From Euonymus europaeus (lineage: Eukaryota > Streptophyta > Magnoliopsida > Celastrales > Celastraceae), in assembly GCA_963580455.1 (NCBI GenBank), contig OY756971.1, positions 18,127,001-18,191,000 of the forward strand: 64,000 bases of DNA, read 5' to 3'. How positions within the stretch are numbered: position 1 is the stretch's first letter; the number at the start of each line of letters is the position of its first letter. The translations under genes and the position numbers were made by a program. This document shows, in pieces, positions 32,342 to 44,760 of this stretch. The notes below the pieces were generated by a model. That model worked only from the letters and a program-made list of their open reading frames with translations, was not told the origin of the DNA and did no database searches.

Positions 32342-33874
32342 TTTTTTTTTATTTATAAAGATAACAGTACCTCTGAATTTTATTAATTGTCTTGTTTATG
32401 ACGGAGGAATACCGTGGTTATATTAAGAAGAGTAAAACCAAAGGAATAACATCTATAAATAAGACCAAAAAGACAACAAAAAAAATAAGAAACCACCGCT
32501 CAACCGCATCTTCAACAGCCCTTAAAAAACACCCCATAAAATACTACACAAAGCAACAAAACACAACCAAAAAAACTGCACGCCTAGCCAAAGCTTCACA
32601 GCTTTCACAAATTGAAGTCTTGCCTCCTCTATTTGGAATCAGGATCCACAAAACTAAGAAGAAATATAACTCACCAATATCCGAAGACCGAAAGCTCTCC
32701 AAGCTAAAAACACCTCCAAGAAATACAAGAAAAGAAGTATAGAAAGCATGCCTTACACTAGGCATGAGAAAGAGCCACTAGGATGCCATGCAATCTAAAT
32801 CATGAGCACGCCTTACACCAGCCCTCAAGGACCAGTAGGATGCCGTGCAACCAAAATAAAGTTTATTTTCTTGGACCACGAACAGCAGGCAAAAAACCTA
32901 GAACACCATTTTCAGCTCCAAGCCAAAAACCCAATCCAGACTTGAAGAAAACCATGCACAACTACAACCTTAAACATACTCCAAAACAAAACACCTGCCA
33001 CCTTATAACAACGTAGCCAAAGACAGCGAGATAGACTAAAGAAAAACAGTAACCAGTTGCAAGGAAGATAAGACGAAAAGCCACCCAATTGATACACTCC
33101 ATCAACGCCATCTCAGAGCCATATAACACAGAGAACGAGCAAAGAAAAAAAACCCAAAGAGCTGAACTAAATCTCATGACAGTAATAACCAAGCAGCAGA
33201 AGAACCATCCAAACAATAGGAATCAAAAGAAGTTAAGAGCTCAAATCATCAATCCAAGCAACAAACATAGTTGTTCTATCACACCCTTGTTTCGCAAGAG
33301 CATCCGCAATCGTATTAGATTCTCTCCAAATATGATTAAAAATAATGGAAGAAATGGGCCGAGAACAATTGCGGATAGCATTAATATCATAGTCAAGATT
33401 CCAAGGGTTGGAGCATTTTCTAGCTAGCCAACTTATAGCATTGCTGGAATCAGATTCAATAATCAGCTGAACATCATTACCAGCAATAGTTGGGACTGAG
33501 ATTTCCAGAGCAATTCGGATCGCCCTTACCTCGATAGTACTTGGATCAGCTGGATCAACTGGACCAGAAAAAATGCAAAGAAAATTCCCATGAGAATCCC
33601 TTAGAACACCACCAACTCCAGCTTTCTCACCTTGCACTGAACCATCTGTATTCCATTTCAAATAGCCCATAGGAGGAGCACACCATAATGTTTTTGGCCG
33701 AGGATGTTTAGGAATTTTAGAGATCATTCGAAGCCCATATGAGGAATTAATAAGCTCAGCACCACTGCATTGGAGACCAATATTTACAGCTTTCAACCAA
33801 GATCCAAATCTGATAAAAATCAAGTAAAATAAATTATTCCATTCAACTTGTTTATTTTCAAAGATTAGCTGGTT
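32342..33874 (-). mobile_element. 5'-truncated LINE (non-LTR retrotransposon)
   Basis: The minus-strand element ends in a poly(A) tail, seen as a T run at 32342-32351. It is flanked by a 14-bp direct repeat CCCTTCTCCTTCTC at 32328-32341 and 33875-33888. Coding sequence is in frame from the truncation point (NQLIFENKQVEWNNLFYL near 33815-33870) to the stop at 33233. About 890 bp of 3' untranslated sequence follows. Plus-strand frames at 32392-32742 and 33089-33427 are antisense to it. The 5' truncation and variable-length target duplication are typical of target-primed reverse transcription. It landed 32 bp from the hAT element. Confidence 0.88.
33233..33874 (-). pseudogene. LINE RNase H domain (RVT_3 type)
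   Basis: C-terminal RNase H of a plant LINE ORF2. Visible motifs are KWNTDGSVQGEKAGVGGVLR, STIEVRAIRIAL, IIESDSSNAISWL and ESNTIADALAKQG, which carry the acidic residues expected for the active site. The frame is open, so the copy is young or little decayed, but the endonuclease and reverse transcriptase are absent. Confidence 0.88.
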
Positions 33875-33888
33875 CCCTTCTCCTTCTC

Positions 33889-34199
33889 TTTCTCTTTTGG
33901 TTTAGAGAAACCAAACATTAGAACTTAGATTTGCCGCAAAAGTATTACAAGGACGAGTAAAATATAGTTGAGTAATTCCATATGATTAAAATCATGGGAA
34001 ACAATGAGCTCGTATGAATATACTCACAGGTCTTGTTCAGGGTCATTATTAAAGTATATAGCAAATATCATTCAGATGAAGCCATTAATAGATAGTTTTT
34101 CCTATTAATGTGATTCAATCTTGTTTGAAATGTTTGTTTCTTGTCTCAAGTATATATGGATCATACCTTGTTTTAATATCACCATGTTCATGAATATTT
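33889..34199. other. Intergenic, no gene recognised
   Basis: Continuation of the target sequence after the LINE. Nothing recognisable. Confidence 0.4.
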
Positions 34200-34341
34200 T
34201 CTCAAGTATGCTCATGAATATTCCGTCCCTAATTTCCGTCCCAAAATTTTGCGACAGCAACTTTTGGTATTGAAAATTTTTCGTCCCTAATTAGTTTAGG
34301 GACAGAAAAATTTGTCCCTAAAATCGACTTTTCTTGTAGTG
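34200..34341 (-). mobile_element. CACTA-type transposon end
   Basis: The sequence ends CGACTTTTCTTGTAGTG, whose reverse complement is CACTACAAGAAAAGTCG, a typical En/Spm (CACTA) terminus. Subterminal repeats of the GTCCCTAA/TTAGGGAC kind occur in both orientations at 34226-34320. The partner end was not found nearby, so this is a fragment or the element is rearranged. Confidence 0.6.
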
Positions 34342-35225
34342 CTTTAAAAGAAAAGAAAAAGATTTCGGTTGCGTAATTTTCCAAAGGTAAAGGCACAAAG
34401 GTTAATGATGTCAGTAAATTGATCCACTAGCCGCAGTTTGGGTTACATCAAAATTGGGTCAGGACACCTCCAATGGTGCAATTTTGATGGGTCATCAATC
34501 AAAAGTGTATTTAAATATGTATTTTGTTGATGTGGTTGTATTGAGATACACGTTTTTCTGATTTGGTTATATTGGAAGATGTATTTCACTCAGGTGGCTT
34601 GATTTTTGAGTAATACAAGTGAGACTCAATATTAGTTTTAGTGAAAAACGGGATGTAGGAATTAAATGTTAATGGTTTGACTTATGAGAAATGAAAAATT
34701 GTATTGAGAAATATATTTTGGTGATGTGACTCTATTGAAATACTGTTTTACTGATGTAAAAGAGTATGTGAGATCATTTTTTATGTAATAGAGGTGGGAT
34801 CCAATTGAAGAGTTAACGAGGATATTAGTTTTGTATCATTGTGGTTACCTTCACATCTTATCTATCACAGTTTGCTTAACTGCTTAAATTACGTTTGGGA
34901 TTTGACTTTGTTAGCTACTTTATATATAAATCATATCATAAATCAGGTGCTTATACAAAATATATTTATATACATGTATGCACAATTAATCATATCTTCC
35001 ATTGCATTTTCTGTTTGCTTCCCTCTCAGTATCTTTCAAGTTTCTATTTTCATGTAAATCAATTAATTGCTCTTTAATTTTATGCTTTAAGTAACGCAGC
35101 AGTTGCAGCGAAGGAAGATAAAGAATAGAGAAAAAATAGTAGAGTGATGGTAGAGAGAAATTCATTAAGTTTATAAAATTAAAATAATTCTTAAAATAAG
35201 GGTAATTTAGTCATTAAAATTTCAT
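34342..35225. other. Intergenic with a possible MITE at 34468-34844
   Basis: 34468-34844 begins CTCCAATGGTGCAATTTTGA, and its right end, reverse-complemented, begins CCACAATGATACAAAACTAA, which may be weak inverted ends. Inside, TGATGTGG and GTATTTTG/TATATTTTGG motifs recur. No target duplication is clear, so this is only a suggestion. The rest holds nothing recognisable. Confidence 0.35.
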
Positions 35226-36270
35226 TTAAATTAAAAGAGTCCTTGAGTTAAGCCTCTGGACTTGCAAAGACTTGAAACCCTCCTTCTGTGGAACAGTTGG
35301 ATCTAGATTGGAACCATTTGCAATACCTAACCTTACAGTATTAACATTTTTAACCTCGCAACTCCCTAACTTCAATGGTTTACGGGTTATCAATAGGGAT
35401 TCTTCCTGCATCCTTGCTAATTTATAGAGTTCCAACAAACTAGCTGGCTTATCATCTGAACATGCAGCCTACAGTAAGACCTATGTAACATTTTATCTTA
35501 TTAGATTCAGACAAATCATGAATTTTAACTATAATATCATTCTATTTTTTTTGATAATTAGATACTGAATTTTCTTGCCTTAATCTCATTAGATCCACTA
35601 GTAGATCCATCAAGTTCACAGACTCCAATCTTACTTTCATAGCAGGAATCAGATCATCAAAAGAACTTATTATACCAGATTCTTTCACAATTCAAAGAGT
35701 GATTCCAATTCCAAAAGAGAAATCTAATCTCGAACCCTTGGGAAGATAATCTGCATCTGACTTACAACCCACCCACCCACAATTCCAATTGACAAATCTT
35801 TGCTATCAACTCTGACATCATGGACTGTAAATCCTCCTCACGTCTCACCATAGTCCCTTCAATTCGAGCATTGAATACCTCCTACTTGGATTGATAAGCA
35901 GCAATATGATGTTCTCATTGAAAATTCGTCACAGGCATGGTCATGTAGTGGAAGATAGATCCTCTAATACCATATATAATGAACCAAGATAAACCATAGA
36001 ATCTATTGTAAAAGAAAGGTCAAGAGCAGAAAGATTTGGCTTCAATAAAATGTAGAAAAAATTCACAAGTTTTATTGACTAAATTGAACTAAATTACAAT
36101 GGAATTCGAGGTATATTCAAGACTCAATACCTCGAGAATCCATGGAAATACATGAGAACAAGAGAGAACAGGAGAGGGAGGGAATTACAGAAACAGTTTC
36201 AGAATGTTAAACAATATCTTGCACCACACTATAGTATTGCTTATTTATCTAACAAGACATAATCTCCACC
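35226..36270 (-). mobile_element. LTR retrotransposon gag relic with degenerate primer-binding site (probably Ty3/gypsy)
   Basis: The minus strand reads gag-like segments: RIEGTMVRREEDLQSMMSEL (near 35800-35860), VRLESVNLMDLLVDLMRLRQ and ENSVSNYQ (35555-35640), and LLELYKLARMQEESL (35390-35440). These resemble the capsid part of plant gypsy-type gag. TGGTATTAGAG (reverse complement of 35962-35972) looks like a mutated initiator-Met primer-binding site, so 35975-36270 is likely LTR. The frame is broken many times. Confidence 0.55.
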
Positions 36271-36674
36271 CTTAAAAAAACCACCGACCTTCCATAGCAG
36301 TTCAACACCCTTGGATATTCGCATAGCACAGCACACTGGCCAGCTCACTTATCTTGGCGGCAAATTCTGTTGTAACCGAAAATAACAGAAAGTCAAGCAA
36401 CTTAAGTAACTAACCAACCAATTATCAATGATCACTGATTTTGGACCATGACATTCAATATCACAATACAGCTTTATGTAAGCTTCCCTTTCAACAGTTA
36501 GAGAAACAGCTATGCTCTTCAAACTCTAAATATATGCCATGTCATGTTATTAGTTAAGGTAATAATCAATTTTTTCGTATGAAGAAAGACAACAAAATTG
36601 AAATTAACACTACCCAAGAAGTTACCATGTATTTAAGTTGCTTTAAGCACGGGAACAGGTGGCAGGACAAGAAA
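36271..36674. other. Downstream region of the remorin gene
   Basis: Lies after the remorin stop codon on the minus strand. The part next to 36674 is presumably 3' UTR. No other feature seen. Confidence 0.5.
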
Positions 36675-39600
36675 TTAGAAAGCATGGCAGGTAAAGCAAC
36701 CACTCAAGGAACCTATTTGGCGGGTTCTACGAAATGACACAGCCTTGCGGGAACTTCTCGTAACTTGATGTCCCTGGTTAGCTAACATTGAGCTCCTCAT
36801 TTCTTGTGCTCTCTTCTGAGCAGCTCTCAACTTTGTGATGATTTTATCCATTGATGAAGATCTCTTCTTTTCAAGCTTCATCTGAAATATTCAGAGCAAA
36901 ACCCACAATAATAATTGTTAATGCAGGAACTTTCTGACCAAAGACTCAACCCTTGCCAAGTCAACACGGAACAGAGCACACACAGTGGAAACTAAAATTC
37001 CAATTAATCCCATAAAATACATTCATAAGAAACATGTGTTGAACGCAAATGCCTCTCACAAACCATTGATGATGCTTCTGGAACATGTGGATTACACATA
37101 AACTCAAACAAGGCATTCGCCCATTTAAATAGTAAAAAGCACTAGCAGAACTCACCAGAGACTCAGTGGAATGTCACGACTTACAAGTTTAATGCCGTAG
37201 AGACTGTTTCTTCTTGTATTTCAAAATGGGCAGACCCCTCCTGAAGACTCTTTATAATGTCTATATCTTTCAAAAACGGAATGTTTGATAGTTTGGCACC
37301 ATATCGCAGCACCATTCGTTCTTAATCCAATAACTAATTAGACGTAGATCTTAATGCAAAGAAAACTTCTTAAATAGTTTATCTTATTTCATTCATATCT
37401 CTAACAACATAACTCTCCCACACAAAAAGTCTGCATTACATTTCAATATTTCATAACATCTCCTTTTATGCATCATGTGTGCTAACACATCTAGGTTGTT
37501 CCAAAATAGCCTGTCAATAATTTCGTAATGAATATTACTTGGAGCGCTATATCACCAATGAAATTTATTCCCTATTCTTGAAGCATTTCCCTTAAAAAAC
37601 ACTTTATTCAACACTCCTTTTGTCCAATACTCTGCTACTACGAAAACAGAGGTCTCCACAAACTGGTAGCCATCAATCAAAAGATATTCTATTGTTTCAG
37701 AAACCGTCATACGTATTGTGCACTTGTCATTTCAGTAAACGGGAATAACATAAATTTCATTAACTAAGTTTGTCACACCAAAAAAAATTAATCTGACTAC
37801 TTTGAGAAAGCGAAAGGCAAGAAAAAATGGAAAGAAAGTTCTAAAATACAGAGAAGGGACAAATTGCTGCACGAGATCATGGCTAAATATTTTTCAAGGT
37901 GCCTATTACTTTTTTATTTCCTTCTTCGGAATGTTATACAAAATTTTAAAATATTATTTATGGAACCTAGATGTTCAGAGGTGCAACCTAGATGTCATAG
38001 GTTCAATACCAGAAAATAATCTCTCCACATATATTTATGTGGAGGTAAAGCCTGCATACATCTTGTTTGTCCCCGACTCCACCCAATGCGGAACCCTTGT
38101 GCATGGGTGTTGTTTACATTTTTATCATATATGGAGAAGCATGCAAAAAGAAAGGAACCTCTAGTTTCCGAATCTCTGCTTCAGCTTTTGCCTTCTGAAG
38201 GTTTTCCCATGCAGTGATTTTAGCTTCCTCTCTTTTGACTCTGGCAACAGGCAAAACATGTAGTATGTAAATTATTGGTTGAAATTTGTTTCTACAATGA
38301 ATTTACCAGTCAAACCTTTAAATTATATGGCTTTAATTGCTACAATAAGCTGAAGAAGGTAGGACTTTGTTGCTGTGATTAACGAGAAAAGCAGGAAATG
38401 ATTTTCTTGATTACCCATTTACACCACATTTCCAAGCAGATTGAACTAACATCATAACTTCCGTTAAAACAACACTTTTGCAATCACTTGAGGTAGATAT
38501 TTTCTAGAAAACACATGACCAAAATGGAGAAGAAGATTATTTTATTGAAAAAATTAAATCAATGGATTTCTGTCTTTAATTAAATATCAAAAACTGTTTA
38601 ATGAAAATCTAAAGTATCTTCGCCAGGATTTTAGTTAGACAAGTCCCAATAGCCCTACTACCTTACAAAGTAGTTCAGCATCATGTTCTCCTGATATGAC
38701 CCAAAAGTATGATGGAACGATATGAAAACAACAGAAGACATACTTTGAAATGCTTTTTGATGTCTCTGTAATATCCCAAGATGAAGATCGAGTGACCATG
38801 TCTTTCTTTCTCCAGTCATCAGTCATTTCTGAGCCCTTTCCCAGAATGCGAGGTCTCTGTTTCTTGGACCACCTTGTCACCGTGACCCGTTCATCAACCT
38901 GCACATCCCTGACATCTGATTTAGAGGAATGAACACTCTGTAGTTCAACAATCTGTAGTGCAGAGGGGCTGGAGGTGGAGACAGAAGATCTCCTTTTGGG
39001 AGACGAATTGGTGCTACACTCAGGGCTCATTTGTGTTGCCATATCCCTTCTCGAAGCAGCACGTGAAATATCAGTGGCTGCATCCTTGACTCCATCGAGC
39101 CTTTCTTCTGTACTTTTAACTAACACCAATAGACAGATATCAGATACACTAAGTACCGATGTTTGATAATCAATTAAATATCATAACTGATCAACTTCTA
39201 TCAAATCCATCATCAAGCAACAAGGCAAAATGTGATCACACAGAAGCAATGTGAAGTTACAGGAAAGTAAAAGGAAGTGATACATTTAAAAACAAAATGC
39301 CTGTGCAGTACGATCAAGAAACCTCTGTGGCCATTTTAAGACAGCAAATTGAAAAATATCAACAATTATGGTTCAGATTCTGCAAGATATGCTGCAACTA
39401 ATTATAGAGAAGCTGGTAGGCATGTCATTAGTGTGAACACAATTATTTATTGATGATTTAAACAACCCATGGCATTTGGGGTCTGGTACTTTTTATTTGC
39501 AGTATGACAGTATCATAATATAGTTTTATTGGAAACCTCAAGGAAAATGTAAGTCTAAGTCCAACTATTGAATCCAACTGAACTCAAGAATGCTAAAGCA

Positions 39601-41255
39601 TGATGGAGATAGAATTTACCTTGTGAATGGAATGATTGCTGGGCTAGCATCTCAGAGCATCCATGAATGCTAATTGACCTGCCCATGGAAGGCTCTGTGC
39701 GCATAGGAAATGCTACTCCATGGCTGCCTGATTGAATAGCCAATCCATCCCCAGCTATCAAACCTGCAGAAAATGGAGAACCTGCCACGAAGTTTCCTGC
39801 ATTTGCCCCTTCAAACATCGGCATGACAGGGGAATACATTGAATAATAGGCAACACCAGGGGGGCCAAGGGGTCCGCTCTTTGACTTTGGCCGCCTTTGA
39901 GTAGCCTGGAGTGGCTGTCTTACAACGCCGTCCCCTGAATAAGGACTAAATATCCATCTCTCAGCATCTTCCCACTTTGACGGCAATGTCCTCCCATTAT
40001 TTAGGGGCAACATGGCAGCACCCACCTGCCTTCTGTTACCATTTGTATGCAATGGCACTCTCTCCGAGCTCCAACCTTTTTGCATTCCTACGCTAGCGTG
40101 CCGATAATTTGGTGTCCCTGGGCTTGGAAACGTACCAGACCTGTGAGAAGAAATCGAACTCTTTTTTACTCCTCCCAATCGCGGTGAAGAGGCTGCAACA
40201 TTGTTGAGATCTAGAGAAGCAGGTCTTCGTCTGTCTAGCTTCTTCAGATGTGCTTCAGATCTGGATCTTCGTTCCTGACACTCTACATATAAAATCGACT
40301 AGAGTTAAAGAGTGTATATCAATAGAGTTGGAATTACAGGATATAGAAATATTCGGTACCTTTCAGTGCAATTGAAAATGAGTTTCTAGCCGAATCGAGG
40401 TTTAGGTTATTGTCTTCTAGAGCTGCAGTTTCGTTGTTGTTTTCTTTTCGAACTGCGTATGATTGAAGGAAACAGTGAGTTAGGCGGTGATTGAATCTGA
40501 ACTGTTGACGTAATTTCTCTGTATGAGCACTTTTTCACTTTATCATGAGAGATTCTAACTGTACCTTTCGCTTTATCACCTTTTCGGGAGAGACGGCTAA
40601 GAATTGCTTTGTGTGGATCTGGATCTGGACCACTCGAACACTCGTGCTGATCAACATCATGTGCTGCCAAATGCTGCATCAAATCATTCGTTTAGACGAC
40701 AACGACTGAAATTTCAAATTTCTACGCCTAGTTTTGTCCAGATTCGACCCTCCAAAAGGACTATCGTATTCATTTCGTTTGTTGGAGCATTAAATCAAAC
40801 ACCAGATCCTCAAATCATTTTTCCACTCTGACCAGAAAATACCAGTTCTGTTCATGAGCTCATTCAAAGTATCTACAAAACAACTTTTACTTCGACTGGA
40901 TACAGAAATCTATGATATACACATAATCATCCATGCACATTCGCAATACACAAGCAAAATCCGACTGTCATGCACGCCGATTTGTATAAGCCTGTAAGTA
41001 GAGCTTCAAATTTCCTGTAATGTATGTATAATAAAAATGTAGGTGTATTCATGTATTGCCGAGAGTTGAGAGTTGAGAGTTGATTGAAGATACCAGGGAG
41101 ATCTCGGAGGCAAAAGAGTCGCGATCGACGCTGGCAGAAGCAGAGGAGAAGAAGTTGGACTCGAGAGTGAAGATGACAGAATCAGGACTGTCATCGCGAG
41201 CTCTAAATGCCGATGATCTCGCCGAGCTATGATCGTCAAACCCTAGCTCCGACAT
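36675..41255 (-). CDS. Remorin family protein, seven exons
   Basis: Spliced 563-residue protein. Exons (minus): 41255-41094, 40673-40565, 40452-40360, 40282-39620, 39119-38744, 38240-38159, 36881-36675. All six introns are GT-AG and the phases agree. The N-terminal 460 residues are low-complexity and Ser-rich (for example SARSSAFRARDDSPDSVI, SSGPDPDPHKAILSRLSRK, RRRPASLDLNN). The C-terminal remorin domain is near 460-545 and includes KREEAKITAWENLQKAKAEA (exon 6) and MKLEKKRSSSMDKIITKLRA (exon 7), a coiled-coil region. The end GCFTCHAF has Cys557 and Cys560, which may be acylated to anchor the protein to the inner plasma membrane. Remorins organise membrane nanodomains in signalling and defence; the role of this one is unknown. 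The ATG at 41255 is chosen; an in-frame ATG at 41294 adds 13 residues. Intron 6 (1.28 kb) contains a SINE. Confidence 0.87.
37955..38125 (+). mobile_element. tRNA-derived SINE (Au-like) in remorin intron 6
   Basis: The sequence runs GGTTCAATACC (B-box-like, 38010), CTCTCCACATATATTTATGT, GGAGGTAAAGCCTGCATACATC, CCCCGACTCCACCC and GGAACCCTTGTGCATGGGTG, ending in TTTACATTTTT. This order matches the plant Au-type SINE family as I know it. It is antisense to the remorin gene. A second copy lies at 55950-56093. Confidence 0.75.
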
Positions 41256-41271
41256 TGTCAAATCTTCTTTC

Positions 41272-42620
41272 ACATCTGACTCACCAAGAGTCAAGAGTGA
41301 GATTTGCTCAACTGGTCTTAAGGAGAAGAATCCTCGTCAATTACGGGTATGGTACAATGGCGGGTGTTAAAATATAAAGAATGGCATAATTTCGTGCTTA
41401 TGGTAATAATTACCATATTAAGGGGGTAAAACAATAAAACCGATTCAAAATTTAATTACTAAAAGGTGTTAGTTATAATTAGTTTTTGCTCCTTCTCATC
41501 ATTACCTTGACTGTCTGAAAATCGGACTGAATGTAAAATGACATTTGGGTCCATATATTTTGACTGTTCTTTCTCAACGCTTGGGGGCAGCAACGACTTC
41601 CTCTTTATTTTATTTTGAATATGGGTTGTTTTCGCATTCAAGACAAAAGTTTGGACAAAATTATTGTTTTTTTCCCCTTTTGAGAAATAAATTAAATTCG
41701 GCTATTAAGGTGAAAACGATTAATGATTATTTAAGAGAGAGATTCTGGAGGAAAAGCAGCGGAACTTTTTACATTTAAAAATTTTCAAGATCTTGTTTGG
41801 TTACGTAGTCATCATGAGACTGACATGTTCTACAAATTTGAAATTTGCGTCGTATATAAAGTTTTTTATTTATTTTTAGAATAGTCACAACGAGATTTTC
41901 TTGACTCGTCCCCTCTGCGAGCCCGACTATGTTGCATGACTAACTCAAAACTCCACACGAATGGTTAGTCTGAAATTCCATAGAGACATTCGCTCACTCT
42001 TCTCACTTTCTGCTCCTGCGAATTGGATTCATATCTAAACTCATCGCAACAATTCAAGATTATGTTCCTCTTCTATTAAATTTAAAAACACACTTAATAT
42101 GCTAATTAATGTAATAATTAAACACTCAATACTTATGCCTTGCTTGACACATGGGTTTGGAGATGTTCGTTTGTTCGCGAACCCCTGCCAACCTCTCGAA
42201 GTGTCCTCGCAAAATATGAGTTTGGAGGGATTCGTTATCATATTAAATATGAATTTATAAAAAAAATTCATAAAAAAAATTATATATTAATATTTTCGTT
42301 AATTCCTCCCAACACATTTGTGTACCAACAACCAAGTAAGGATTAAATCTCGTAAATTCCTCTCAATTTAACACCTCCCAATCCAATCTCTTTTAATCCG
42401 TTCCAACTCAACGCTTTCTCATCATCATGTCATGTCAAGCGCACTCTTAATTACATTAATAAATATACATTATTTTATATTCCATTTAAAATACACAAAT
42501 AGATTGTCAAAGTAAAATAAAAAAAAATTCATCACAAATTGGCAACGACCGCATCTCTCTGCAGTCTGCTCCCAGAAAAGGTGCCGCAGTTGGTGGCGGT
42601 CGAACACTTGACTTGGCTGA
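41272..42620. repeat. Remorin upstream block, duplicated at 45627-46860
   Basis: The 5' region of the remorin gene and its upstream sequence recur downstream in the same orientation. 41281-41390 and 45630-45740 are nearly identical (GTCAAGAGTGAGATTTGCTC, AATCCTCGTCAATTACGGGT). Later landmarks also pair: TTGGATTCATATC (42021 and 45863) and AAAAGGTGCCGCAGTTGGTGG (42575 and 46777). No gene is visible here apart from the likely remorin 5' UTR and promoter. Confidence 0.85.
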
Positions 42621-43731
42621 TGCTGATATTCTACTGAAATCATGCCGATGCAAATGAAACGTAATGTTATGACAATTAATTCACAACAAAATCAAATTTA
42701 ATTTTAATCAATATCCGACATGACGTGGAAACCTGGTCTGTACGCCATTTGACCAACAATTAATAAAAATTTAATTGGTTGTATTGAATGAGATTAGGTG
42801 AGTTGTAATCTATGATATGAAAGAATATAGTTTGGAGTTGTAATTAGTTCAAAATTATTTTTTGAATTAATGAAAATTGATTTCAAAGTAGTCATGTTAA
42901 GCATGAAGTTTGAAAATCATAAGGTGTGTGATGTATATATAGCGTGTGTTTCAATGTTTGGCAGAGTTTATAAACTAGTTTATAAGCTCAGCTTTTCTCT
43001 GCACATTAGTTTATACTCTAGTGTTGGAGTATTAAACTTGGACCTCAATATGAATAAGATTTTATAAGGTATAGAGGCTCTACATTATGAGCTTGTACTG
43101 ATAAAAACATGTGTGTGCACTCTGGCTAACCCAATCGTCACTAGGCCGGCCGGTTGGGCTCAGGCTTAGGCTCAGGCCTCCCCGTATGAGGCTTGTATCA
43201 ATAATTTCCTAGGCCAGTTGGTTGCTGGTAGAGCAAAGCACGCATATAAATTCTCTACTCTTCTTTTTCCTCTGTATTTTCTTCCAATCAAGTAAAGTCT
43301 ATAAAAGTGCTATTCTTTGTTGGTTCGAGCGATCCTGTCGATATGCGAGTGTCATCTACTTGCAGAAGAGAAGTATTGTATCTTGGAAAGTGCTTATCCA
43401 GTTTAGCAAAGACACCAATGACCGGTACATTTCACTTGAATGAGATTAATAGTTCACATCCCTCATTTTGATCTCTCATTCTCTACCTGTCCTATTTTGG
43501 TAAATCGATTGGTAGACTTCTACATTTTATAAGCTATATACCTATATGCTCGATTCAGTTCATAAACCTACATATATATACTCCTATAGTTCGATTAATT
43601 GAAAGTGCATATGTGCTAGTGGCTAGTGTTTTATTATCTGAATAATATAAATTGTTTGTGTTTATATGATCAGTATCTAACTAACTATAGAAATTGTTTA
43701 TGTTAAACTGTTTAAATTAATCATTAGTGCA

Positions 43732-43768
<37 letters not shown>

Positions 43769-44080
43769 CATACAATTCTTTCAAATTGATTAACTCGTAT
43801 GTATATGAACACATGTAATCATTAGCACAAGATACCTACTTGCAAGAATTGAAATTGCCACACTGCTTCTGAATGTGTTGACTATTAAATTGATTCATAA
43901 TTCATTTTTTATATATTGTCTACATATCAATCGGCTTAATATTTATTGCAATCTTCCAATAGAATTTCAACATTGTTAAAGGGTTATCGGTTGATTTAAA
44001 TTTAATAATCTGTTGGAATTGGGAACAATGTTTATATGACAAACGATGTGGTTTTTATAATTCTCGTTGAAAAGTTAGAA
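42621..44080. other. Intergenic, possible LTR-like part near 42960-43440
   Basis: No gene recognised. 43230-43400 has TATAAATTCTCTACTC followed by pyrimidine-rich sequence and CAGAAGAGAAGTATTG, as in some LTRs. It precedes the copia gag relic on the same strand, but I found no primer-binding site. (AT)n lies at 43734-43765. Confidence 0.3.
43734..43765. repeat. (AT)n microsatellite
   Basis: About 16 uninterrupted AT units. Confidence 0.95.
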
Positions 44081-44149
44081 AAGTTTAAGGGCGTTGATTT
44101 CAAAAGATATACTTTTAATTGACCGCTTTAATTCATGTCAGATTCTTAA

Positions 44150-44760
44150 TGGAAAATTGCCCAATTCTTCGAGTGGGTGAGTTGAATCCAATGATTATGA
44201 CAACAATGCATGCTTGATGTTTGGAAAGATAGAAAATACATATGCAGGCATCTTGTTTTTGGTGGACTTGCTGATGACCTGTACAATGTATATCGTGGCA
44301 TACCTTCATCCAATGAGCTATGAAACTCTCTGGAGAAGAAGTACAAAACTCAAGATGTCGGTATCAAGAAGTTTATGACTCTTAGTGAATCTTTGCAAGT
44401 GCAACATTCATTGAGAAGTTCTCCCTAGATGGTTGGACTTCAATAATTACTTGGAGTACAAGCGTAAAAAGATTAAAATGGAGGACATGATAGTCCATCT
44501 TCAAATTGAAGAAGAAAATGGCAGCTTCCAAAAGCACTAAAGACTAACATGGTGGAACCAAGTACATCTACACCAACAAAGAAGAAAAAGTCAATGTTTG
44601 TCCGACCATTATAGAAGGGACTCAACATATGATCCTAACCGGGTTGTAGTGACTAAAGATGGAATGTTTGTGGGAAAAGGGTATTTGGTCATGGGTTATT
44701 CAAATTCAATGTTGCTATGATAGATGAAAAATATTATATTTTTATACCCAAAATTCATTA
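44150..44760 (+). mobile_element. Ty1/copia gag relic
   Basis: Broken plus-strand frames recall copia gag (UBN2 type): TLWRRSTKLKMSVSRS-like text at 44330 in one frame, and YKRKKIKMEDMIVHLQIEEE at 44458-44517 in another. Further on, VTKDGMFVGKGYLV (44650-44690) resembles the segment before the gag-pre-integrase domain. There is no open frame longer than about 60 codons. Confidence 0.6.

Noticed and set aside
32392..32742. Plus-strand open frame of 116 codons, Lys/Thr-rich
   Set aside because: It lies antisense in the 3' untranslated part of the LINE (32342-33874) and its composition reflects A-rich sequence, not a protein family.
33089..33427. Plus-strand open frame of 112 codons
   Set aside because: Mostly antisense to the LINE RNase H coding sequence, which has clear motifs on the other strand.
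37802..38164. Plus-strand open frame of 120 codons in remorin intron 6
   Set aside because: It runs through the SINE and intron sequence and ends in the antisense of exon 6; no family.
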